From Dysidea avara (lineage: Eukaryota; Porifera; Demospongiae; Dictyoceratida; Dysideidae): a stretch of 64,000 bases of DNA. Where the stretch lies: assembly GCF_963678975.1 (NCBI RefSeq), contig NC_089280.1, positions 2,839,260 through 2,903,259 of the forward strand, in the 5' to 3' direction. The translations under genes were made by a program, and so were the position numbers. The stretch's first letter is position 1. Every line of letters begins with the position of its first letter. Below, piece after piece: positions 25,793-37,100 of the stretch. Below the pieces are notes generated by a model, which saw only the letters and a program-made list of their open reading frames with translations, was not told the origin of the DNA and searched no databases.

Positions 25793-28700
25793 TTCACTGA
25801 TATAAGCTGGCTGTTATTCTTATCTGTTACTGCTATGAATGACACTTCAGAAGATACTACTTGACAGTATGAGACGTGTGCAATACATTTATGATAGCAT
25901 TTGCTACACCTTAGCAATGAATCACAGCTTGCATCAACCATATACTATAACCATAACACATAGCTTTTATACAGTATCTTTGTAATTCATGACTGTAACT
26001 ACTATTGTACAATAATGTAGCTAGCTTCTTTCCTATGGCATGGGAAAATCAATGATAAATCAAAGAATCAATTCAGAAAACCTGTGACAAACATCACTGG
26101 AGTCTATGAAAAGCACTTTCATGTCTTAGTATTTTTACCATTAGTATAAAATTTTACAGGTGTGTAACATTGCCAGACTGCTATATAATTGTGGCTAGCT
26201 ATGTGGATAAAATTTGTAAAGTCAAGTACTTCGATCAAAAGTGAAACTTCTCTTTCCTGGTGTCTCAAATCATCTAATATGTCCTTATAAGGTATCATAT
26301 TTTCAAGGTGTAAACATACACAAATGACACTATGAGCATGTCTTGAGTGTTGACTATGAAAGTGCCTACACTTTAGTGTGTCTTTATTGAGGCTGAGTTA
26401 TGCAATTTATCCAAACCTGCAGCTAGCTATTAATACTGTGATTACTGTGTGTAAACTCTTATAAGTCTACAAACACAGAGATAAATATCAGATTTTATTA
26501 ATTATAATAATGTAAATGGAAATAAGCGACTAATAATTCTGATAACTGATTCTATGAATAGATATTGTACCTTTAGTTTGGTCAATGTTTACCCATTTCT
26601 TGACCAATTACTGCTTCATGTGCAATTTTAACAACAAATTATGCACCCTTCAAATTTGCCATGTATGCATGTATTCATGTAATAATCTTTGATCCTTTCT
26701 ACCTTGCCTGTAGCTACATATGTTATACAATTGATATAGTACGTAGTATATATGTAGGATGAGCAAAGTACATCACAACTCTTGTATGTGTGATACATTG
26801 TCTTCAACATGATGATGATAATGTCATAATTGGACAATTACATGTGCAATGTAAGTACAAGGGGTTACAAAAACAGTATTAATAACTGGAGCCCTGGCAA
26901 GACAAAAAAAACTGAGTTGTAGTTACTAAACCCTAACAATCATCTCAACAGTTCAACAGATCCCATGATGCCAAAGCCTATGCATTAAATATCCTGTACG
27001 AACAGGAGATGGCAATACGAGCTGCCTTTTGAAGTATGCAATGTATTGTGCTCTTCAGTAGATGGCACACATTGCTAGGCTTTGTAACAGTCACTGGCAT
27101 GAAATGGCCTAGACAGCTAACTACAACTGTCACAAGATCAACCAAAAATCCAGCATGTTGAGGTCTGGCAGTAATGAACCATAGCAATCTTATGGTTCCT
27201 TGCAGCCAAATGGCGATGTTGGGTATTTAGTGACCACAGAGAGTTCTGATAGCACGATGGAATCTGTGCGGGCCTGTAAGCTTAGCCAGGAAGAATAATA
27301 ATGTGATCAGTAATTATGTGACCTGCTATTTTATCCCTTCTCTAACTTGTTAATGTTTGTATGAGAAGCATCTCTGCAATCAATCCAGTTACTATCAGTA
27401 CAGACGATAGCCATGATAGACAGTGAAGACACAGGGAAGTCATAATTAGTCTAAACAATCTTGTTTCATTAATGAATGGGTGAATTTGTTAAGTGCATGA
27501 GAATTGTTGCATGTAACACTGGTACAACAAAATTAATTAAAATAACTGGTTCCATTCCTGTAACACATGCACTCTGAACCTCAAAGGTACTAAAGGAATA
27601 TAATGTCATACAATTTATGCTCACCACATCCAAAATACTCAACCACATGCAATGTGGACACTTATAGTTATAAAATTATACCTACAGTTGATATTTAACA
27701 ATGATTCCCTCCCATGGCTAGTGAAAGTGATTCCCTCCTAATGACATTGTTGAGTCAGAAGCTACTCCTGTTGATGGCAATGGTGGAGGCTATTACAGTC
27801 AGAAGTTCAAACAGAAAACTGCTGGTTTTCAACTGTTTCAAGAATGTCAATGTGGAGGGTGCATGATGTTGTGAGAACACGTAGCTATACAATTTCCTAT
27901 CTAATAACAATTTCATATCGAATAACAATTTCCAGGACTCAGAGAAGGATGGCAGAATTGTACGAAAAAGTGCAACTCAAGTCTGGAAGTGTAGCTATAA
28001 AATGACATTCATAAAAGGCTGCCAAAACAGCAACTGAATATTTTATAGTACATACTTCATGATGGTAACATCAGTGCAGTAGAATACTGACTATTACCAT
28101 AATATCTGGGTAAAGACTGCTACTTGACCAGCTTCTAAAAATGTCTCTAACTACTGTACAGAATTCCCTGAAAACTATATCCCTTGATAATAACTTCAGT
28201 GGCTGAAGAGGAGGAGATTATTATGAGTGGTATCCAGTTGAACTGAACATATATGGCAGTTAAGCTAGGAAACTAACTGCACAAGTTCAAAATGGATTAC
28301 TATCACAATGGTACCAATATAGAGTAAAGGATACCGCACATAATGCCATGCCTCCCCATGAGGCAACTATATACTAAGTTGAATATACTGTATCTAGTCA
28401 GAGGAAACATGCACCCAGTATAGCTATAGTTACAGAAAATATGGACTCAGGTATGATGACAGAATACACATAAAGGATGCTGGTTGATGTTTTTAGACTG
28501 TAAACTAAACAGGTTAAAATAATTACTATAGTAGTGAATAAGAAATTATCCCTAGCATGGCAAGGTTGCCTTAATAAATTTGTAGTGATAAATCTAAAGT
28601 GTGCAGTGATAAATATGAATTTGTGTAGTGTTAATCATAGGGCAATTTCCCATAATAAGAAGATATAACATGACTACATATTATCACCAAGTGTGTTTTG

Positions 28701-29690
28701 GACTCTTTGCATATTAAGGTATGTCTGTATAGCTAGTACAATGTAGTTAAGCCCAGACATTGAAAAAAGATTTGAATGCGCGCCTCCCCAGAAAGGTGCT
28801 TCCTTTGCTTCTGATACATACTGTAGGAGTCTAGTGTGTAGTGTAAAATGAAGTTATTTTAGGCACTGTAGCATGGACAGTGCATGACATGATGGACACT
28901 GACTATGCCATACCAGAATATTGGTCACAGCTGTCACACATTGTTGTGTGTAATAAACCTATCTCTTTGCAGTTTACTTTACAATTCCCTTATAGGTAAT
29001 AAATCTTAAATCTTCACAGTAGTTTTAAACTTTCAGTATCAGTTTCCATTTTTCTGTTTCAATTTCCACTTATGGTAGCTATATACAGAACTTGGACTAT
29101 ACTGCAAGTGTTGTGAGACCGAAATACTATGCAAACTAGTATTATACCACATGAGGCATGTAATAAATTACCTCACCTATATGCCAAGCAGACATCACAG
29201 TCTAAAACAGGCTGTTGATTTTCCCAGCTTCAAGGATGACAGTCTGCAACTAGCTATTAACCAGCTTGTCTGCTATATCAATAGTTTAGGCAATTAAAGT
29301 GCTGATATATTATAATACTATTCTAATGAAATGATATTATAGATATCTATTTGTATAGCTCTGCAACATTAATGGACAGCAACAATAGCTATATATTTAG
29401 CCATGCAGAGGGAACTTCTGTCACAAAATACAGTAGTGTAAGCATGTATATTACAAGATTGGTTATATAGTTGCGAGCTCAGTCAGCCTTGTCTGCATGC
29501 TTGCTATATAATCCATGCATAGCTATATGTGCAACTATGTAGTTATCTATATGACAAGTATATAGTTATATAATGTGCACGTGCTTGCATATCGCATTGG
29601 TCCAATTATACATGCACGCCTGCACTACATTTATTCACCTCCTACATAGCTATACTATCAGGTACATAAAGCCAGCATTATATCTCCTTG
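25793..29690. other. Long spacer between receptor D and the coiled-coil gene
   Basis: Nearly 4 kb without a supportable gene. The first 250 bp align with the upstream region of receptor C and include a TATA-like site at 25938-25950. The rest is AT-rich with short chance ORFs. A 69-codon minus ORF at 26978-27187 has no recognisable motif and no splice context. Confidence 0.5.
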
Positions 29691-29691
29691 C

Positions 29692-29699
29692 TTTATATA
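29692..29699 (+). promoter_or_regulatory. Possible TATA box of the coiled-coil/Cys-repeat gene
   Basis: TTTATATAG lies about 55 bp upstream of the ATG at 29752. Common in AT-rich DNA, so weak evidence. Confidence 0.25.
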
Positions 29700-29751
29700 G
29701 TATAGTCAATATAGCATATAGTTGTGTGGAGTGACCTATACATTAAACCTA

Positions 29752-31327
29752 ATGGCACCGTGGCTCAAAGTGTTCCTTTTAATTTCTGAATTGTCTCTTG
29801 CATTATCCAGTGTTGTGGTAAGTGGAGATGAAGAGGAAACTATTGCTTCACTCATTAAAGCTAAACTGGGCAAACAAGAAGAACTTCTGAAACAGCTAAA
29901 GCAGGTCACAAAGGCTCAAAATAGTTCAATTAACTTGCTAAATGTCACATTTGAAGATACACGAGATCTTCAACAAGAACAAATAAATTTCTTACTGAAA
30001 AAAACGAAAAGCTAAAATCTGAGATAAAGCAAGCATCTATTGAACCATAGACTGAGGCAACTGAAACAATTTGTAATAGCTCAGAATGATAAAATCAAAT
30101 CCACTTTCCAGGTTAGATCTACATATGAAAATCAACAAAGCCAGATCAGTGAACTGAAAGAAGATGTCAAAGAGATTCTCAGTTCTACAACAGGTAGCTA
30201 TAGCACAGTAGTAGCCTTGATAGCTATAAGATAAATTATTCATCCCCGCCTGCAAGCATGCATGGACACTTTATTTATTTAGATTTTTTTTTGCTTTGTA
30301 TAGACTATTATTTTAATCTGCATGCCGGCTTTAGCTAACTATAAGTGGCTACGCGTTACCGTGTAGCGGTACCGTTCATGATCAACTGATAGCTAGCTAG
30401 TTATAATTTAGCTAAATACTGCACTGTAAAGTTTGTTATAGCCAACACTTTGCTGGAGTGTGCTGTGCATGGCAATGGCATTCCACCCAAGTGTCACTGA
30501 GTTATTTCCGCTACCCGTACTATTCCTCTTTGTGTAGTAGCATAGGATTATAGTCTTTTGTACGTAGCTATTTATTAAATTATTTCCCCTATAGTCTGAG
30601 TAAATAGCGGAAATAATTGACACTTGGGTGTGGAATGCCAGTATAATGTCTACTGCACACTCACTTATCACGGTGTAAACATGCATAGTGTCCCCCATTG
30701 TGTTAACAAACCCAAAGTTAGTGTTACTATACTGTATGATTTTCTGCAGGTCCTCCTCAATGGTTTTATCAAACTCAACTGTGCTACAAATGGAGGCCTG
30801 ATGATAGTGGTGTTGGTCAGTGTGGAGCTGGTGAACCACAGGAGCTGTGTGCTAATGTTGGGTCACACACTCAATACTACAGAGATGACACAGACAGACG
30901 AGCTGGTGGTTGCAGGATGCAATCGGGGCCATTATTGCCCCTCATGCTGAGTCATGGTTTCAGAGTGTCCAGATATATGTTACCATTGGTATGCAGATGG
31001 AGATGGAGGTCAGTATGGGGGAGGAGCTCCAACGTTGATTTGTGCTTCTGTTGGAAGTTTCACTCGGGAGTACAGGGATGATACAGACAATAGAAGAGGA
31101 GGATGCGGAATGTCCTGGAAACTCTCGATCCTAGGACATCACCTCAGTGGCTGAAGACTGTGAGGCTGTGCTATGGGTGGTATCCAGATGGTGATAGTGG
31201 ACAGTGTGGTGGAGGAGCTGCTAGAAAATTATGTGCAAATGCAAACACCTGGACAGCATACTATCGCAATGACACTGATAATCGTGGTGGAGGGTGCCGA
31301 ATGTCCTGGGGTCTATACTTGCCCTAA
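29752..31327 (+). pseudogene. Secreted coiled-coil protein with three Cys-rich repeats (broken)
   Basis: Begins with a signal peptide (APWLKVFLLISELSLALSS) and a charged heptad region ending ISELKEDVKEILSSTT. The donor at 30193 (phase 1) joins an acceptor before 30750 in matching phase. The second part encodes three modules of about 64 residues, each with CYxWxxD, GQCGGG, LCA, YYRDDTDNR and GGCRMSW. Module starts (Cys codon): 30782, 30978, 31169. Damage: in-frame stops at 30013 and 30025 while the neighbouring frame carries a heptad-like segment; frame changes between modules 1 and 2 and a 2-nt gain just before module 2; another shift between 2 and 3. Stop at 31325. The architecture suggests an oligomeric secreted lectin-like protein; the module is not one I can name. 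An ATG at 29722 is an alternative start. The intact receptors nearby argue against sequencing error. Confidence 0.6.
30456..30662. mobile_element. Inverted-repeat MITE in the intron of the broken gene
   Basis: Arms 30456-30512 and 30606-30662 match in inverted orientation (GGCATTCCACMCCAAGTGTCA then TTATTTCCGCT) around a spacer of about 93 bp. No coding capacity. It lies wholly within the 556-bp intron 30194-30749. Confidence 0.75.
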
Positions 31328-33276
31328 AGTGACTACAGTATATTGCAAATATGTTACCTGTGCTAGTGATATTGCAGGTTTGGTTATTTACTGCATCAAG
31401 TCATTACATATAGTACAGAAAGCTAACACACAATATACGTACAGCTATAGGTACTATACAAGTGCTAGTGTGATTTAGGGTGACAGAATTCACTTCATAA
31501 TAGATTGTCTGTTGGTGATTAACAACAGATACTTTCCTAATTTCCAGACTGTAAGTTAAACAGAGTAACACAACAGCCAACAACTGGGTTAGCTCCAATT
31601 ACCAAGCCCACTCAGTGACTGGTAATGTTCTCTTCTTGAATAAAAAAGTGAGGTCTAGCTGATTCTGTAGAATTATGTGAAAAGAGTAATCCTACATGTA
31701 AAATGGTCCATGCATAGCTACGTACATCAACTGTGTTGTCACTAAGAGACCCGAAAATTTATTACAATCTTGTACAGCGTAGCTAGCTACTTTATAATCT
31801 AACCTTCCAAATGTAAAATTACATGTAACAGAGTAGAATCTCCTAGAACTTCTGACCATCACATAAACTAATTATGGTAATCAAGAGATTGCACACAGTT
31901 GATTTTGTAATGATTGCTGTGGCTGATAAATAAATCAAATGTACTGTAGCCATCATTGGAGTAGGTATACACAGCCACAATGCTGAGTACGTACGTATAT
32001 AATCACTATAATGTCCTGGCAAATAGTACCTTGCATTAGAAAGATTGCTCTATAGTATGTGTTGAACGTTCTGCATATATATATATATATATATATTGAT
32101 CTCTTTAACAGCAATATAGCGGCTCAACTACTTCTATAATTTAATAGAAAATTAATGACTTTAACTGTGCAGGCCACTGTACAGATATGTCCCTTAATTC
32201 CACCATTTATTCCCATGGGGTGGTCAATTATATGCCTTTGAGCATCCTATATTGTGGAATTATTCTCAAAAAATTGGTAACCTATATAACTTTCAAAATT
32301 ATGTTGGCATGATGGGCATAAGTTTCTCTAAAGGTCCAGCAGACTATTCTGAGTTACCATGATCACTACAGAAATTATGGACAATAGCCACAAGAAGCTT
32401 TGATGCGCTGATGCACTACCCACAAACACAAATCAACACCTATAATGCAGTTGTGCAAAAAGAAATGGGACACAAAGGAAGACCATGATGCATGCAATGT
32501 AGCTGTTTTAATTAGCTAAAAGACACCTAAGTGATATCAAACAACAAAGAAATTAAGCTTGTTGCATTTATGTGTACAGTACCATAGCTGAGTTATGCTT
32601 GGCTGAAGGCATCAGTTAGTTAGTTAGATACAAAGAAAATTTTGTAGTAATTTGTTTGGAGTTGCTTTGAAGGGTTTGATTATGCCGCCAAGCTGTTGTG
32701 AAGGAAATAATGAGGTGGGTTTTTGGGTGCTACTATTGGACATACACCTCCATAGTCTCAATATACAGTACTGCCTTACTGTATCCTAACAGCCTATAAA
32801 GATAGTTTGGCTACACACAAATTGCCATGATTTGGCATTGTAATTTCAGTTGCATTTGAGAATTTTATTTGATCAGCAAATCTAGAACCCATCTATGACA
32901 AGAAGCTACACTTCATGATCACTACCAGGAGTGCAGTTGCTTCCATGTGTACGTACCCCTTTGGATCGATTTGGTGTCTGGTATATGAGTGGCTAAAAAT
33001 GTAACCATCTTTACAAAGAGCGCAATATAGAGCTGGAGTAAAAGGGTGCAGGTTCTTGGTGTGACCAGAAAGTCTTTTATATTAAGACTGATATGCTTAT
33101 CTTTTTTATAATTAAAAGTTTAAGAGACAGATTTACTACTCATTATATGTAAAGAAAAGTTTACACAACATGTCATCATTACAGTACAAAGTACTGTATA
33201 CATCCTACAAGCTGGCATTTGTTCATTATACGTACGTACAGTTCAATCATCAAACACTGTTTTTAGCAACTATGTA
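31328..33276. other. Spacer with dispersed repeats
   Basis: No gene seen. It contains an (AT)n tract near 32077-32096 and, at about 32440-32700, a copy of a dispersed repeat also present at 40080-40400 (shared AATGGGACACAAAGGA, CCATGATGCATGCA, TTGGCTGAAGGCATCAGT). Confidence 0.5.
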
Positions 33277-33398
33277 CTAATGTGATAAATAAACTGGACA
33301 CAGGGAAGAGAGGTGGCCAATAATGAAAGTGTCCCAAGTGATGAAGTAGTAAAACGTCTTCAGTGGTATTCCTCTAGTTATCCTATTAACACACAGCA
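33277..33398 (-). pseudogene. Duplicate of the dehydrogenase last exon (out of phase)
   Basis: On the minus strand it encodes RITRGIPLKTFYYFITWDTF and ends LCPVYLSH before a stop, matching the last exon at 34146-34283. An acceptor (TTTTTCAG) precedes it, but a 2-nt difference near its start puts the conserved frame out of phase with the upstream exon at 35050-35204. Most likely a decayed tandem exon duplicate; an alternative last exon is less likely. Confidence 0.55.
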
Positions 33399-33808
33399 CT
33401 GAAAAACACGAGGATACAGTATGTGTAGCTAATTACCAAAGAGCTATCACAAACACATAAATGATTTTTTCTTGTGCCATACATTCTCAGGAGTTTCTGG
33501 GGAGCAGTAATTATAATTATAGTGTGTATATATGTTTGTTGTTGTTTGTGTGAGTGTATGTGGCATATAGGTAAAGCATGATCAAGCCAAAAGGTATAAA
33601 CCTTAAAAATTACCTACAGCATAATGTATGTGCATGTGGAACCCCCAATTTAGTCACAAATGCACATGCATAAACACGCACAAAAGCACGCACACACACA
33701 AATATAAAACGCACGCTTGCACACTCATTTTAAAAGTTGGACATTTTAGAGTGTTTATACCTAATTAAAGGGGGTTTCCTAAACCGTTTAGAATCTCCCT
33801 CCCTATAT

Positions 33809-33886
33809 ACCATAGATACTATAGTATCTATGTTACCATAGAGACTATAGTATCTATGTTACCATAGATACTATAGTATCTATGTT
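33809..33886. repeat. 26-bp tandem palindromic repeat, three units
   Basis: Unit ACCATAGATACTATAGTATC plus TATGTT, repeated three times with one base change. Each unit is itself a palindrome, so the block can fold on itself. Confidence 0.85.
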
Positions 33887-34145
33887 AAAAGTATTTTGTT
33901 TCTACTACCATAGATGATGAAAGTTTTTGGTGGAATGTAAACCATCAATTCACCAAGTTTACGATAATTCCTCAAGATAAAAAGGACACGGAATTCTCTC
34001 ACTACTGTACCTGGTAATTTACATCAAGTTTGGTGTTTCCACTAGAGAAAATTTGACATACTATTAAAACAGTATTAACCTAGATGTATGCATATTAAAC
34101 AAAGATTAGTATGTGTAGTCTGAAAAAGTTCAATGTGTAATTCAA

Positions 34146-37100
34146 CTACATCGCCATAGCAATAAGATGATCAACACAAACTGGACACAGGAAGTAGAGA
34201 CGGGTGATAATAAAAGCATCCCAAGTGATGTAGTGGTAGACCCTCTTCAGTGGTATTCCTCTAGTTATCCTATCTGCACAGTCCTAAAAAGTAAAATACA
34301 ATACTGGTATAGCTACTGTATGTACTAAATGAAGACATCATTAATGTATACAAGAGAACAACACCGCAGTATTGACATCTATTATATATGTAGTTATTTG
34401 CTTGTTTAATGCATATAGAACTAAGACACTCTTTCCCATATATCATAGATCATCTTGGAACAATTGAGCTTTCATCTCTCACCTACTGGCTGCATATTTT
34501 GCTCACATGAGCACAGACAGACAAACACACGTATGTACATATACACACTATCTTTCAGATTTTGTTATTAGAGAATATTTTTCTGGAGGCAATTGTTTTA
34601 TAAAAGGTTTGACCTCTCCATAAAACATTCTATAATGACACATGCAATGAAAGAAATTTTATTATGCAGTTAAATGTCAATAAGTTTGACACAAAATCAA
34701 AGAAGGTGATAGTGATACAACAGACAATAGTGCACATGAAATATAGAAGAACTGTTAAGTTATTCTTATTGAACAGAAGATGAGGTTCAACAGTATATTT
34801 TACCACTGCACTAGTTGCAACCAGGAGGAACCCATGGTCATTTCTGTAATATGCATGTTGTGGCCACAGGATATAGTAATTGGTAATTGTTGGTTATGGC
34901 CAAACTAGCAGAAGGAATATGTTTACAGTACTATTTGTCTGCTGGCTAACCACAAAGCAATGCTCTGCTCTATTGGCTGTGTAGTGTGATTGTGTTTTCA
35001 AGTACATGCATTTAGTATTATTTGCTTAAGTACATGCAAAGTGACTTACAACAGGTGTTATTCCGGGTTCAAAAAACCCGCCAGGTTTCAAATCTCTAGA
35101 CTGTTTCAATAAATTCTCTGTGTACACTATACTTAACGGCATTATAGTGACAGAAATGTTTTCATTTCTCTTCTCAAACTCCAGACTGAGACTGCCAAAA
35201 TGACCTATTAAAAGAACAGCACAAAAATTGCAAACTATTGTACTTGTATGTTATGGACGTTGTAAAGCATGTTTGCTGGCAACATATGCAGCCATTGAAG
35301 GAGCATTCATTATACCTGTTAGAAAACAATCACAAAATTATACAAGTTATGATTGCAGTAGTAGAAATGTTTATTTGCATCTTAAGACATTGATTCTGTT
35401 TTGCATATCTAGACACATGGTAGTGTGTCGTGCGGCCCAAGAAGCCAGCGTGCCACACCGTGAGTATATTGATAGGAAGAAGGAAAACATGATTTTCACA
35501 CATTTGTAGCTCCGTGATCCCATATCCAATTGAAAACCAAATTTGTTACATAAGTGCCCGCCAGGTAGGGGAGTCTTACATACCAAATTTGAAGAAAATC
35601 TCCCCAGCCATTTACGAGATATGAGCGGCCAAAGTTTCATTTTAATTTCTTAGTTTTTTTCTTCATTTCACACACTTTGCAAAATCTGCCATAAAACACA
35701 AACTTAATGTGTACTCCAATCAGGCTGAAATTTGGCACCCTTAAAGGGCTCATTAAAGTGAATCTCAGTACCACATTTGGTGGAAATCCAATGAACATTC
35801 ATGGAGTTATGACTGATTATTTGCATACAATAAGATCGAACTGCTGTCATGCCCAACAGGGTAAACCCATTGAAAGAATGAGTTGAAATTGCTATGTAGA
35901 TGGAGTAACCATTGTAAGAGTGCTTTTTTGTGGTTTGAAAGGAATCGAGATAAAGACCATGGAGATACGTATGACACAAAACCCAACCTGTGTCACAATT
36001 ATGCAATCGAAATTCGTGAATAAACAAAAAACTATCAGTTTTCACACCTATCAGGCAAACCGCTTAGAAGAGTGAACTGAAAACCAGTATGTAGATGGAA
36101 TAATCATCATAGAAGGTCCATAGAAGAATCGGAGTAAAAACCACTGAGTTATAATTTCTTTTCTTTCTTCCTTTTAATATTATTTTTTAAGGGAAAAATT
36201 TTTCTTCAGAGAAATGGAAAATTCTTTTCTTAAAAGGTTACAAACACAAACATACACAATTACATTGAAAACTGAGTCTCTGCTTGGATCCGGTCAACTG
36301 GAGCACACTTTATGTAGAGGCCTTGTGAAGACTGGGCTCCTCTGACACATTGTATGGCTGACAATTGTTGAATATTATACAAAGCCACAGCTCTGTTAAG
36401 GGAATTGAAAGCATTAGTAGTATCGATTAGTAACATACTCTCAGTGTCCTCATCACAAAAAGCTTCTCTCAGTACATGGACAGCAGCCTCCCCTCCCCTC
36501 TCCAGCACATAGCTGCACAGAGCCAGCTGCAAACTGAATACCTTCACCGATCACACGCAAGACAGTTTTAGCTATAATACGTCGAACTGTTCACCAACAC
36601 CAATAGGTTAGACGCCTGGTTTCTTGTCCAAAGCTATAAGCCGGTAAGTCATCAGAGGGGAAGAATCATACAATCAACAAAAGTAGTACACATATGATGA
36701 GCCAATAAGGCTATGACAGAACATAGTTTATCGAAGTGAAATGAAAGGAGGAGCACAGTCTTCTTCAACCATGAGCATCAATGCCAGATGGTCCAGCAGC
36801 ACCCGAAGTTCATAGTGCAGCAGCTCTCATGACTGGACCATCAAAAATGAGTGAGTGTACTGTAGTTGTAGGAGCAGTATCAGGTAATAAACAGCAGAAT
36901 GTAAAGGAGCAGCAGGTGGATGCTTTGATTTAAGGATGCCATATACTTTACCCGATCTAGGTACAGTGTCATCCAAACAAAGAATGCCTCCTTTCCCTAG
37001 TGCAGAGGACAAAAGCTGGAGAGCAGTGGCGGCGGCGGCGGCGGCAGCAGCAGCAGCAGCAGCTGTCTTACCAGAAAACATTAATTTGGCAAAAGATTGT

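Noticed and set aside
26978-27187. 69-codon minus ORF in the long spacer
   Set aside because: No motif, no start or splice context, and in-frame stops on both sides; likely chance.
29819-29827. Strong GTAAGT donor inside the signal-peptide region of the coiled-coil gene
   Set aside because: The frame stays open and heptad-like beyond it; using it would remove the coiled coil. It may still be used alternatively, but nothing supports that.
35050-35204. Initial reading of this exon as a beta-1,4-galactosyltransferase piece (GGFFEP resembles GGxxxP)
   Set aside because: The adjoining exon carries YVASKHAL and the whole set fits a short-chain dehydrogenase in phase; the galactosyltransferase motifs that should follow are absent.
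35704-36045. 113-codon minus ORF
   Set aside because: No motif, no splice context, low-complexity phrasing typical of the surrounding repeat.
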